From positions 1,488,001-1,552,000 of the forward strand of contig NZ_JBIOQR010000001.1 in the NCBI RefSeq assembly GCF_051713825.1: a DNA stretch of 64,000 bases, given 5' to 3'. This DNA comes from Enterococcus_K sp051713825 (GTDB lineage Bacteria; Bacillota; Bacilli; Lactobacillales; Enterococcaceae). A program made the translations under genes and the position numbers. Below are positions 15,954 through 24,516 of this stretch, one piece after another (within the stretch, counting starts at the first letter, position 1; each line of letters opens with the position of its first letter). The notes under the pieces are model-generated. The model made no database searches. It had not been told where the DNA came from and saw only the letters and a program-made list of their open reading frames with translations.

Positions 15954-17319
15954 TTGAACAGAGAAATGAAACTATCTACAGAATGTTTAAAAGGATATTA
16001 CACGGTAAGCGATAAAAATGGGAATATACGGACTTATCAATCTTATCGTGATCCTATTACTGACAAGTTAAAGAAAAAAGGAGTGGGCTGGAAACGGAAA
16101 AGCATAAAAAGTGAGAGACAAGCATTGAGATACCTACGTAATCAAATCGAAATTGAACTATTTGAACAACCGTTAACAGAAACCACCAGTATTGAAACTT
16201 TTGGTGACCTAACAGATGTTTGGTTATCTGCTTGGATGCCCACTGTAAGACCAAGTACGGTAGATAGTCAGACTGTAATTTTGAATAACTATTTGATCCC
16301 ATTCTTTTCACGAGAGATGGTTTTATCAAAAATGAAGGTTATTTATGTAGAATCTGTATGGGCAAAAATCTTATCTCTAAAAGGAAAACGGTCAAAAAAG
16401 CCTTTGGAAAAAGCAACTTCAGAAAAGATACGCTCTTTATTACGCCAAATTACTTATTATGGGTATAGAAATGAAGTCGTTGAAGTCGATCTTTAAAAAG
16501 CCGAGATGAAAATTCCTAGAGAGCGCTCAATGAAAGTAAGAGAGCGAAGAAAGAAAAAATTTTTAGATAATTCAGAAGTTAAGATACTATTATCGGCTAT
16601 AGCTGAAAAATATCGTGACAATAAAAAGGTGAATAAAATGGCGTGTCTCTATCTAGATTTAGTTGAGTTTATGATTCGTAATGGTTTGAGAATAAGTGAG
16701 GTTGGCGCTTTAACTGGTGATGAAATTGATTTTATCAATTCGCAACTTACTGTAAAGCAAGGATTGATAGCTGGTGGACGGGCATTGAAAGATTATCAAA
16801 TAAATGCATCGAAAACGATTGCCAGTTATCGTAAAATTGATTTAGATACCTGCTCGATGGAAATTATTATCAATCGCTTACGAGTCAAGCATAATCGGCT
16901 TGATGAAATGAGAAAACGTAGACGTGGAGAGTTGGCTTGGAAATATATTAGAAGTGATAATGGGAAAGAATACGAGAAGAACTTTCCCGATTCTAAGAAT
17001 TATCATGAAACAGACTATATTTTTCAAACTCAAAATGGTAATCCAGTTGTTTATCATTCATTTAATGAATTTATGAATGGACATTGTAATAACACCAAGC
17101 CAGTGACTTGTGTGAAGGATATTTTAACAAGAAAGTATCCTAATTTTAAAAAGCATGTCACAACTCATACTTTCAGATACACTCACATTTCCTTATTAGC
17201 GGAAGCAGGCCTTCCAATAAAAGCAATCATGGAACGAGTCGGTCATTCAGATATATAATCAAGTAACAAAAGATGCAAAAGGAAAAGTTTTATCAGAGAT
17301 TTCTTCATGGAATTTCTAA
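15954..17319 (+). pseudogene. int: Tyrosine integrase, inactivated by two lesions
   Basis: The parts fit a phage-type integrase of about 455 codons. First lesion: an in-frame TAA at 16494-16496, after VVEVDL, with the same frame resuming as KAEMKIPRER. Second lesion: after GHSDI at 17258 the frame stops, but the +1-shifted frame reads YNQVTKDAKGKVLSEI and ends at 17319. Typical integrases have six or seven residues (like KTTLEI) between GHSDI and the tyrosine, so about 17-19 bases have been lost. Visible catalytic residues are Arg in GLRISEVGAL, HTFR and the His of GHSDI; the nucleophile tyrosine of YNQV is now out of frame. It lies 72 bases before hemW, which may be the integration site. Confidence 0.85.
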
Positions 17320-17390
17320 AATAATTGTACATGCGTGTAAATAGTTATTGGAAAAAGTGGCACAACTCTCTATTTTGGAGGATTTAATTA

Positions 17391-18557
17391 ATGATGGAAA
17401 ATGAAACGAAAACCAGTAGCAGCAAGATCTCAGCTTACATACACATTCCATTTTGTGAGCATATCTGCTATTACTGTGATTTTAATAAGGTCTTTATTGA
17501 AGGCCAACCTGTAGATACTTATATTGAGAAGATGCTTCTTGAGATTGAACTGCTAAAAAAGAATTATCCAAGTCAGGATACCAAAACTATCTATATTGGA
17601 GGGGGGACACCGACTTCTTTATCGGTAAAACAGTTGGATTATCTATTAAAAGGTGTTCGCGAACGATTGCCGTTTGATGAATCTAACGAATTTACGGTGG
17701 AAGCGAACCCTGGTGACTTGACGCAAGAAAAGTTACAGGTGATGAAAAATTATGGTGTAAACCGCTTATCAATGGGCGTTCAAACATTTGATAATCAGTT
17801 ACTTAAGAAAATTGGTCGAAAGCATACCGCTGAAGATGTGTATCAGACAATGAATTTTCTAGAAAAGGAAGATTTTCAGAATGTCAGTATTGACTTAATT
17901 TATGCGCTGCCTGGGCAAACGCTTGAAAGCTTTCGTGATACATTGACGCGTGCGTTGGCGCTTGATTTGCCTCATTATTCTTTGTATTCATTGATTTTGG
18001 AGAATAAAACCATGTTTATGAATTGGGTGAGACAAGGGCGATTGGAGCTACCAGATCAAGAGACAGAGAGTCAAATGTTCGAGGAAACGATTGAAGCGAT
18101 GGAATTGGCGGGACGGCATCAATATGAAGTGAGTAATTTTGCTTTACCAGAAAAAGAAAGCCAGCATAATTTAATTTATTGGAATAATGAACAATATTAC
18201 GGAATTGGGGCTGGTGCGAGTGGTTATTTAGGTCAAACGCGTTATAAAAATCATGGGCCAATCAAGCATTATTTAAACCCTTTAGAAATAGGTGAACTTC
18301 CAGTTGTTGAAACAGAGGAATTATCCCAAAAGAATCAGATGGAAGAAGAAATGTTTTTAGGCTTGCGAAAAAAAGTAGGCGTGTCTACAGAAGTCTTTTA
18401 TAAGAAATATCAGATAGAGTTACAGAGTGTCTATGGTAAGGTACTTAAAGAACTCCAAGATGACAACCTTATAATAGAAGAAAACGGATTTGTTAAACTA
18501 ACAAAAAAAGGATTATTCATCGGCAATCAAGTGTTTGAAAAATTTTTATTGAGTTAG
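17391..18557 (+). CDS. hemW: HemW, radical SAM heme chaperone-like protein
   Basis: 388 residues. The radical SAM cluster motif is seen as PFCEHICYYCDF (Cys-x3-Cys-x2-Cys), followed by IYIGGGTPTSL and the HemN-like C-terminal domain (NLIYWNNEQYYGIGAGASGYL). The family was long named coproporphyrinogen III oxidase HemN, but this cysteine pattern and length suit HemW, which binds heme and passes it to membrane enzymes. GGAGG precedes the ATG by 10 bases. HemW upstream of hrcA is a common order in Firmicutes. Confidence 0.93.
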   Translation: MMENETKTSSSKISAYIHIPFCEHICYYCDFNKVFIEGQPVDTYIEKMLLEIELLKKNYPSQDTKTIYIGGGTPTSLSVKQLDYLLKGVRERLPFDESNEFTVEANPGDLTQEKLQVMKNYGVNRLSMGVQTFDNQLLKKIGRKHTAEDVYQTMNFLEKEDFQNVSIDLIYALPGQTLESFRDTLTRALALDLPHYSLYSLILENKTMFMNWVRQGRLELPDQETESQMFEETIEAMELAGRHQYEVSNFALPEKESQHNLIYWNNEQYYGIGAGASGYLGQTRYKNHGPIKHYLNPLEIGELPVVETEELSQKNQMEEEMFLGLRKKVGVSTEVFYKKYQIELQSVYGKVLKELQDDNLIIEENGFVKLTKKGLFIGNQVFEKFLLS

Positions 18558-18586
18558 GACGACTTATCTCGTTTAAGAAAATCTTA

Positions 18587-18626
18587 AACAAGAAGTTCCA
18601 GCGAGTTTGTGGGACTTCTTGTTTGT
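18587..18626 (+). terminator. Terminator of hemW
   Basis: AACAAGAAGTTCC pairs with GGGACTTCTTGTT (one wobble); the T tract is short. Confidence 0.7.
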
Positions 18627-18814
18627 TGTGGCATAGAATTTTTATTGCAGTAGTATATAAAATATTAGAAATTCATGAATAAAAAAGCTTTATTTATAAG
18701 GGTTTCGAGAACATTTATTCATTATCTAAGAAGGATTTTATTTAAGCAAATCGAGAAATAATTAATGTTTTCAGTAACAAGTAGAGCAAACTATTTTTGA
18801 GAAGAAAAATCAAA
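18627..18814. other. Intergenic part upstream of the heat-shock operon
   Basis: Nothing recognisable before the first CIRCE element. Confidence 0.4.
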
Positions 18815-18841
18815 TTAGCACTCTGTTGATCAGAGTGCTAA
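18815..18841. promoter_or_regulatory. CIRCE operator 1
   Basis: TTAGCACTC-N9-GAGTGCTAA, a perfect HrcA binding site, 17 bases upstream of the -35 box. Confidence 0.97.
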
Positions 18842-18858
18842 AAAATATGTATTTATTC

Positions 18859-18887
18859 TTGACAGATTTTAAAAGACTTGCTATATT
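18859..18887 (+). promoter_or_regulatory. hrcA operon promoter
   Basis: TTGACA, 17-base spacer, TATATT. The promoter lies between two CIRCE operators, so HrcA can block it from both sides. Confidence 0.9.
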
Positions 18888-18897
18888 ATTAATTGTG

Positions 18898-18924
18898 TTA
18901 GCACTTAACAACTAGGAGTGCTAA
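18898..18924. promoter_or_regulatory. CIRCE operator 2
   Basis: TTAGCACTT-N9-GAGTGCTAA, one base off the consensus, placed over the transcription start region and directly before the hrcA ribosome binding site. Confidence 0.95.
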
Positions 18925-18941
18925 TGAGAGGTGATGAAGTG

Positions 18942-19973
18942 ATGTTAACACAACGACAAAATAATATATTGCGTCTAATCATCCAAAATTATACTAGCAA
19001 TGGCAGTCCAGTTGGGTCAAAAAAGTTAATGGAAGACGGTATCCAAGCTAGCTCTGCAACCATTAGAAATGAGATGAAGAGTTTAGAGGATGTCGGGTTA
19101 CTATTAAAAACACATTCATCTTCTGGGCGGATTCCATCGATGGCCGGCTACCGTTATTATGTTGACCATTTGCTGAAGCCTACTCGTGTAAATAATGATG
19201 ATATGCAAGTAATCCATCAATCATTTGGCCAGGAGTTTCATGAAATTAATGAAATTATCCGGCAGTCTGCTGAGATACTTTCTAGTCTAACAAGTTATAC
19301 GGCTTTTTCATTAGGACCTGAGATTAAAGAAAGAAGATTGACTGGTTTTCGAATAGTTCCACTAAATGATCGCCAAATTATTGCGATTATTGTCACGGAT
19401 AAAGGGAATGTTGAGAGTCAAGTTTTCACGATTCCAACAGCTATCAGTAGTCCTGATTTGGAAAAAATGGTACAAATCATCAATGATAAATTAGTTGGGC
19501 AGCCACTTCTAACGGTTTATCAAAAACTACGAACAGAAATTCCGATGATTTTGCATAAATATTTTCAAACAACAGAGGGGATTTTAGACTTATTTGATTC
19601 AGTATTTGGTCAAACCTTTGAGGAAAAAATTTATGTTAGCGGCAAGATGAACGTCCTTAATTTTGAACCACAACAGGATTTGAATCAGTTTAAGTCGATG
19701 GTTTCATTTATGAAAGATTCTGACGGGCTAACACAATTGCTAGCACCTATAAATGGCTCTATTCAAATTCGGATTGGCTCTGAGATGGGAAATGAGTTGT
19801 TGCAGAATATGAGCATGATTCAAGCAACTTATGAGATTGAAAACCATGGACGTGGAACGATTGCGCTACTTGGACCGGCTAGTATGCCGTATTCAAGAAT
19901 GTTTGGTTTGGTGGATACCTTTAGAAATGAGCTAGGTAGTAAGCTTGCTGAGTATTATCGTTCATTAGAATAA
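18942..19973 (+). CDS. hrcA: Heat-inducible transcription repressor HrcA
   Basis: 343 residues from ATG 18942, which follows GAGAGGTGA; the in-frame GTG at 18918 lies inside the CIRCE element and is not the start. The N-terminal winged helix (LTQRQNNILRLIIQNYTSNG, then GSPVGSKKL and ASSATIRNEM) is typical, and the length matches the family. HrcA binds CIRCE and represses the dnaK operon; GroEL usually helps keep it active. It is the first gene of hrcA-grpE-dnaK and represses its own promoter. Confidence 0.97.
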   Translation: MLTQRQNNILRLIIQNYTSNGSPVGSKKLMEDGIQASSATIRNEMKSLEDVGLLLKTHSSSGRIPSMAGYRYYVDHLLKPTRVNNDDMQVIHQSFGQEFHEINEIIRQSAEILSSLTSYTAFSLGPEIKERRLTGFRIVPLNDRQIIAIIVTDKGNVESQVFTIPTAISSPDLEKMVQIINDKLVGQPLLTVYQKLRTEIPMILHKYFQTTEGILDLFDSVFGQTFEEKIYVSGKMNVLNFEPQQDLNQFKSMVSFMKDSDGLTQLLAPINGSIQIRIGSEMGNELLQNMSMIQATYEIENHGRGTIALLGPASMPYSRMFGLVDTFRNELGSKLAEYYRSLE

Positions 19974-20068
19974 ATCAGTAGATATGCTATAAAGGAAAAT
20001 ATTCCTTGAATATAGAATGAGTAACTTGATGAAAATCGAGGAATCTGTGAAGAAGGGAAGTCAGTATT

Positions 20069-20620
20069 TTGAAAGAAACCAACAAAAAAGAAGAACTTCA
20101 AGACGAAGTGACAACTGAGTCAGCTGAACAAGTAGAATCTACTGAATCAGTTGAAGAAGTCGTTGAAGTCTCGGAGATTGATTCATTAAAAGTTGAATTA
20201 TCTGAGATGGAAGACAAGTTCTTACGCGCTCGTGCTGAGATGGCAAATATGAGTACTCGTAACAAAAATGAAAGAGAGCAGCTACAAAGATATCGTTCAC
20301 AGGATTTAGCCAAAAAACTATTACCTGCGATTGATAACCTGGAACGTGCGCTTGCAACCGAGGTTAGTGATGACCAAGGAGCTAGTTTGAAAAAAGGCGT
20401 GGAAATGGTTCTTGAAAGTTTACGTGTTGCTTTAAAAGACGAAGGCGTTGAAGAAATTCCAGCAAAAGGCGAAATTTTTGATCCGAATTTACATCAAGCG
20501 GTTCAAACAGTTCCAACAGAAGCAGGTGTTGAGCCAGAAACAATTGTTGAGGTTCTTCAAAAAGGATACAAATTACATGATCGCATCTTACGACCATCAA
20601 TGGTTATCGTTGCACAATAG
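20069..20620 (+). CDS. grpE: Nucleotide exchange factor GrpE
   Basis: 183 residues from a TTG start (GAAGGGA 11 bases upstream). An acidic disordered N-terminus (TESAEQVESTESVEEVVEV) is followed by a long coiled coil and the conserved C-terminal part GEIFDPNLHQAVQTVP and LQKGYKLHDRILRPSMVIV. GrpE releases ADP from DnaK. It lies 95 bases after hrcA and 42 bases before dnaK in the same operon. Confidence 0.97.
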   Translation: MKETNKKEELQDEVTTESAEQVESTESVEEVVEVSEIDSLKVELSEMEDKFLRARAEMANMSTRNKNEREQLQRYRSQDLAKKLLPAIDNLERALATEVSDDQGASLKKGVEMVLESLRVALKDEGVEEIPAKGEIFDPNLHQAVQTVPTEAGVEPETIVEVLQKGYKLHDRILRPSMVIVAQ

Positions 20621-20662
20621 TGCTTAATATAAAAAATAAAACAGTTTAAGGAGACTTTTATC

Positions 20663-22492
20663 ATGAGTAAAATTATCGGTATTGATTTAGGAACAACAAA
20701 CTCTGCTGTAGCAGTATTAGAAGGTGGAGAAGCAAAAATTATTACAAACCCAGAAGGAAATCGTACAACTCCTTCAGTCGTTTCATTTAAAAACGGTGAA
20801 ATCCAAGTTGGCGAAGTAGCTAAACGTCAAGCAGTGACTAATCCACATACAGTAAGCTCAATCAAACGTCACATGGGTGAAGCTGGTTACAAAGTTGAAA
20901 TGGATGGAAAATCTTATACACCTCAAGAAATTTCTGCAATGATTCTACAATATATCAAAGGCTTTGCAGAAGATTATTTAGGCGATAAAGTTGAAAAAGC
21001 GGTTATTACTGTTCCAGCTTACTTTAATGATGCACAACGTCAAGCAACAAAAGACGCTGGTAAAATCGCTGGTCTGGAAGTAGAACGTATTGTCAATGAA
21101 CCAACTGCTGCTGCGTTGGCTTATGGTTTGGATAAAACAGACAAAGATGAAAAAATCTTAGTATTTGACCTTGGTGGTGGTACTTTTGACGTATCTATCC
21201 TTGAATTAGGTGATGGTGTCTTTGATGTGTTATCAACTGCTGGAGATAACGATCTTGGTGGGGATGATTTTGATAACAAAATTATTGACCACATGGTTGC
21301 TGAATTCAAAAAAGAAAACGGTGTGGATTTATCAAATGATAAAATGGCGGTTCAACGTTTGAAAGATGCTGCTGAAAAAGCGAAAAAAGATTTATCAGGT
21401 GTAACAAGTACTCAAATCAGCTTACCGTTTATTACTGCGGGCGAAGCTGGACCATTACACTTAGAGTTGACATTAACTCGTGCGAAATTTGACGAATTAA
21501 CTCAAGACTTAGTTGAACGTACAAAACAACCCGTACGCCAAGCATTAAAAGATGCTGGATTATCACAATCTGAAATCGATGAAGTAATCTTAGTCGGTGG
21601 ATCAACTCGTATTCCAGCTGTGGTTGAAGCAGTTCGTAAAGAAACAGGAAAAGAACCGAATAAATCAGTGAATCCAGATGAAGTAGTAGCAATGGGAGCT
21701 GCCGTTCAAGGTGGCGTAATCACTGGTGATGTTAAAGATGTCGTATTGCTTGATGTCACACCTTTATCACTAGGGATTGAAACAATGGGTAGTGTATTCA
21801 CGAAATTAATTGACCGTAATACAACGATTCCAACAAGTAAGTCTCAAGTCTTCTCAACAGCAGCAGATAATCAACCAGCTGTAGATATTCACGTATTACA
21901 AGGTGAACGTCCGATGGCTACAGATAACAAAACATTAGGACGTTTCCAATTAACAGATATTCCAGCCGCGCCACGTGGTGTTCCACAAATCGAAGTAACA
22001 TTTGATATCGACAAAAATGGGATTGTTAATGTATCTGCAAAAGACTTAGGTACTCAAAAAGAACAAAAAATTACAATTAAATCCTCTTCAGGTTTATCTG
22101 ATGAAGAAATCGAACGTATGGTGAAAGATGCTGAAGCGAATGCTGAAGCGGATAAAGCACGTAAAGAAGAAGTTGACTTACGTAATGATGTAGATGCTTT
22201 ATTATTCACTGTTGATAAAACATTAAAAGACCTTGAAGGCAAAGTTGATGCTGACGAAGTGAAAAAAGCAGAAGACGCTCGCGATGAATTAAAAGCAGCT
22301 GTTGAAGCGAATAACATCGAAGAAATGAAAACAAAACGTGATGCATTAAATGAAATCGTACAAAATCTTACTGTGAAATTGTATGAACAAGCCGCTCAAC
22401 AACAAGCACAAGAAAACCCTGAAGCTGCACAAGGCGGAGCAGATGATGTAGTCGATGCTGATTTTGAAGAAGTAGACGGTGACGATAAATAA
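20663..22492 (+). CDS. dnaK: Molecular chaperone DnaK (Hsp70)
   Basis: 609 residues. The actin-like ATPase begins IIGIDLGTTNSAVAVLEGG and has the phosphate and adenosine motifs (VFDLGGGTFDVSIL, VGGSTRIPAV). The substrate-binding domain follows from about residue 380 (TPLSLGIETMGSVFTKLI) and the helical lid ends in an acidic tail EEVDGDDK. The length is normal for Gram-positive DnaK, which lacks part of the insert found in proteobacteria. A strong terminator follows, so dnaJ may be partly separate. Confidence 0.98.
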   Translation: MSKIIGIDLGTTNSAVAVLEGGEAKIITNPEGNRTTPSVVSFKNGEIQVGEVAKRQAVTNPHTVSSIKRHMGEAGYKVEMDGKSYTPQEISAMILQYIKGFAEDYLGDKVEKAVITVPAYFNDAQRQATKDAGKIAGLEVERIVNEPTAAALAYGLDKTDKDEKILVFDLGGGTFDVSILELGDGVFDVLSTAGDNDLGGDDFDNKIIDHMVAEFKKENGVDLSNDKMAVQRLKDAAEKAKKDLSGVTSTQISLPFITAGEAGPLHLELTLTRAKFDELTQDLVERTKQPVRQALKDAGLSQSEIDEVILVGGSTRIPAVVEAVRKETGKEPNKSVNPDEVVAMGAAVQGGVITGDVKDVVLLDVTPLSLGIETMGSVFTKLIDRNTTIPTSKSQVFSTAADNQPAVDIHVLQGERPMATDNKTLGRFQLTDIPAAPRGVPQIEVTFDIDKNGIVNVSAKDLGTQKEQKITIKSSSGLSDEEIERMVKDAEANAEADKARKEEVDLRNDVDALLFTVDKTLKDLEGKVDADEVKKAEDARDELKAAVEANNIEEMKTKRDALNEIVQNLTVKLYEQAAQQQAQENPEAAQGGADDVVDADFEEVDGDDK

Positions 22493-22511
22493 TTCATCAT
22501 TCTGATTAGAG

Positions 22512-22543
22512 AAAAGCCAAAGTCACTCTTTGGCTTTTTCTTT
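22512..22543 (+). terminator. Terminator after dnaK
   Basis: AAAAGCCAAAG with CTTTGGCTTTT, 5-nt loop, then TTTTC. A perfect 11-bp stem. Confidence 0.93.
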
Positions 22544-22672
22544 TGAGAAGTATAGCTTGTTCTCATAAATTCCTTGATGAAAGTATTCAGCTTTCTAGAA
22601 AACTATGATATGATAACAACGATGTGAATAATCTAGCAGTTGATTATTCGAACGAATTGGGGGGGAAAGCCA

Positions 22673-23836
22673 ATGGCAACAAAACGAGATTATTACGAGG
22701 TCTTGGGTATATCTAAAGGGGCTTCGGATGATGAGATAAAAAAAGCATACCGCAAGCTTTCCAAAAAATATCATCCAGATATTAACAAAGAAGCAGATGC
22801 CGAAGAAAAGTTCAAAGAAGTTTCTGAAGCTTATGAAATATTAAGTGATCCACAAAAGAAAGCGGCTTATGATCAGTATGGTCATGCAGGAACAGACTCA
22901 AGCTACGGAGGTGCCGGTGGATTTGGCGGCTTTGGTGGTGGAGGTTTCAGTGGCGGTGGCTTTGGTGGTTTCGAAGATATTTTCGATTCTTTCTTTGGCG
23001 GCGGTGGACGAACTGCTGACCCAAATGCTCCGAGACAAGGGGCCGATTTGCAGTACACGGTTGAACTTAAGTTTGAAGAAGCTATTTTTGGTGCGGAAAA
23101 AGAAATTAAGTATAATCGTGAGGAAGTCTGTCATACATGTAGCGGGAACGGTGCTAAACCGGGTACACAACCTGAAACATGTCATAAGTGTCATGGCTCA
23201 GGCTCAATTAATGTCGAACGTCAAACACCGCTTGGCCGTGTGATGAGTCGCCAAACATGTGATGTTTGTCGTGGAACAGGAAAAGAAATCAAGAATCCAT
23301 GTCCAACTTGTCATGGTTCAGGTCATGAGAAGAAGGCCCACTCAGTCAAAGTCAACGTCCCAGCTGGTGTAGAAGAAGGACAACAAATGCGTTTATCTAA
23401 CCAAGGCGAAGCCGGCACTAATGGTGGACCATATGGTGATTTGTATGTTATTTTCCACGTTGAGGAGAGTGATATTTTTGACCGTGATGGTTCAGAAATA
23501 TTCTATGAACTTCCTTTAAGTTTTGTTCAAGCAGCTTTAGGTGATGAAGTTCAAGTGCCGACTGTTCACGGCGATGTAAAACTTAAGATCCCTGCTGGAA
23601 CGCAGAGTGAGACAAACTTCCGTCTTCGCGGAAAAGGTGCACCTCGTTTGCGTGGTGGCGCAACAGGCGATCAACACGTTAAAGTTAAATTGATTACGCC
23701 TAAGAACTTAAACGAGGAGCAACGAGAAGCATTACGTTTATTTGCTAAAGCTGGCGGACAACAAGTCAGCGAGCAACAAGAAGAAGGTTTCTTCGACAAA
23801 ATGAAGGATGCTTTTGGCGGCAAAAAGAAAAGATAG
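22673..23836 (+). CDS. dnaJ: Co-chaperone DnaJ (Hsp40)
   Basis: 387 residues from ATG 22673 after a G-rich ribosome binding site. It has the J domain with HPD in KKYHPDINKEA, a Gly/Phe-rich linker at about 75-115, and four zinc-binding repeats (CHTCSGNG, CHKCHGSG, CDVCRGTG, CPTCHGSG), then the client-binding C-terminal domains. It is a full type I DnaJ. The gene follows the dnaK terminator, so part of its expression may come from the gap of 180 bases. Confidence 0.97.
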   Translation: MATKRDYYEVLGISKGASDDEIKKAYRKLSKKYHPDINKEADAEEKFKEVSEAYEILSDPQKKAAYDQYGHAGTDSSYGGAGGFGGFGGGGFSGGGFGGFEDIFDSFFGGGGRTADPNAPRQGADLQYTVELKFEEAIFGAEKEIKYNREEVCHTCSGNGAKPGTQPETCHKCHGSGSINVERQTPLGRVMSRQTCDVCRGTGKEIKNPCPTCHGSGHEKKAHSVKVNVPAGVEEGQQMRLSNQGEAGTNGGPYGDLYVIFHVEESDIFDRDGSEIFYELPLSFVQAALGDEVQVPTVHGDVKLKIPAGTQSETNFRLRGKGAPRLRGGATGDQHVKVKLITPKNLNEEQREALRLFAKAGGQQVSEQQEEGFFDKMKDAFGGKKKR

Positions 23837-23841
23837 ACAGT

Positions 23842-23869
23842 AAAAGGTTACGAATTCGTAGCCTTTTTA
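23842..23869 (+). terminator. Terminator of dnaJ
   Basis: A near-perfect palindrome AAAAGGTTACG / CGTAGCCTTTT with a tight AATT loop, ending in a T run. Confidence 0.88.
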
Positions 23870-23912
23870 TTCTATCCAGAATAAGCAATTGCCAATAGCC
23901 AAAATTTTTAGC

Positions 23913-23965
23913 TGGTGCGGATGTGTAGTACACATAAAATCACTAGAACATCCGCACCAATTTTT
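23913..23965. terminator. Second hairpin between dnaJ and the CRISPR array
   Basis: TGGTGCGGATGT with ACATCCGCACCA, a perfect 12-bp stem, 23-nt loop, followed by ATTTTTG. It resembles an intrinsic terminator and may insulate the array from the heat-shock operon. Confidence 0.6.
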
Positions 23966-24072
23966 GACCAAAATAACGGCAAAAAAGACTCTTTTTCTAA
24001 TGAATATTTAATGTTATACTGAAAAAAGTCGAATAAGGGAAAATACATTCGTATATTTCCCTATAATTCGCA
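23966..24072 (+). promoter_or_regulatory. Putative CRISPR leader
   Basis: About 107 AT-rich bases directly before the first repeat. It has a possible -10 (TATACT near 24015) and an inverted repeat AGGGAAA with TTTCCCT around 24037-24062. It is called the leader because the degenerate repeat is at the opposite end of the array. Confidence 0.5.
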
Positions 24073-24389
24073 GTCTTGTTCTCGTTTGGGAACAAGTGGA
24101 TTGAAATTATTGATTTCAATGAGTGGAGAGGGTAATGGACACGTCTTGTTCTCGTTTGGGAACAAGTGGATTGAAATTGTTTCTGCATCCAATCTTTGAA
24201 TAAAAGCATCCTGTCTTGTTCTCGTTTGGGAACAAGTGGATTGAAATAAAGCGTCAACAATCTGAGTAGAGGTGTATCGAGGGTCTTGTTCTCGTTTGGG
24301 AACAAGTGGATTGAAATGAAATACTTTTTTCAGTAATTTTCTCGCCCGGTACGCGTCTTGTTCTCGTTTGGGAACAAACGGATTTAAAG
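24073..24389 (+). CRISPR. CRISPR array, type I-C-like repeats, 5 repeats and 4 spacers
   Basis: Repeats of 35 nt start at 24073, 24143, 24213, 24283 and 24355. The first four are identical; the fifth differs at four positions in its 3' part and is the terminal degenerate repeat. Spacers are 35, 35, 35 and 37 nt and unrelated to each other. The repeat can fold as CTTGTTCTC pairing with GGGAACAAG (one T-G pair) around a GTTT loop and ends in GTGGATTGAAAT, the 3' end typical of type I-C repeats. Transcription is inferred on the plus strand. No cas gene lies in the window. Minus-strand open frames across the array (with repeated FPNENKT) are artefacts of the repeat. Confidence 0.93.
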
Positions 24390-24447
24390 TCGTTCTTAAT
24401 ACGAAGAAATATTTTGCCTAAAGTTTCTACGGTTCTATTTTGCTTTG

Positions 24448-24456
24448 TGGTATAAT
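24448..24456 (+). promoter_or_regulatory. Extended -10 promoter of gldA
   Basis: TGGTATAAT, about 60 bases before the start codon; no good -35 box is seen, as allowed for extended -10 promoters. Confidence 0.65.
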
Positions 24457-24516
24457 TCACAAGAGTGATAATAGCTTTTATGCGACTAGAAGATGTTTGA
24501 GAGAGGAATGAAACGA

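Larger units (their letters stand above)
9910..17319. mobile_element. Decayed integrative element (approximate extent)
   Basis: A block lying between two conserved chromosomal neighbourhoods. It contains a broken tyrosine integrase at its right end beside hemW, a small excisionase-like gene, two other broken small genes, direct repeats and a three-gene cargo. Element ends and attachment sites were not found, so the left boundary is set at the first direct repeat; the XRE-TPR gene may also belong. No conjugation or phage structural genes are present, so whatever moved it has been largely deleted. Confidence 0.55.

Noticed and set aside
18898..18941. GTG 18918 as the hrcA start
   Set aside because: It lies inside the second CIRCE operator; ATG 18942 has a proper ribosome binding site and gives the usual family length.
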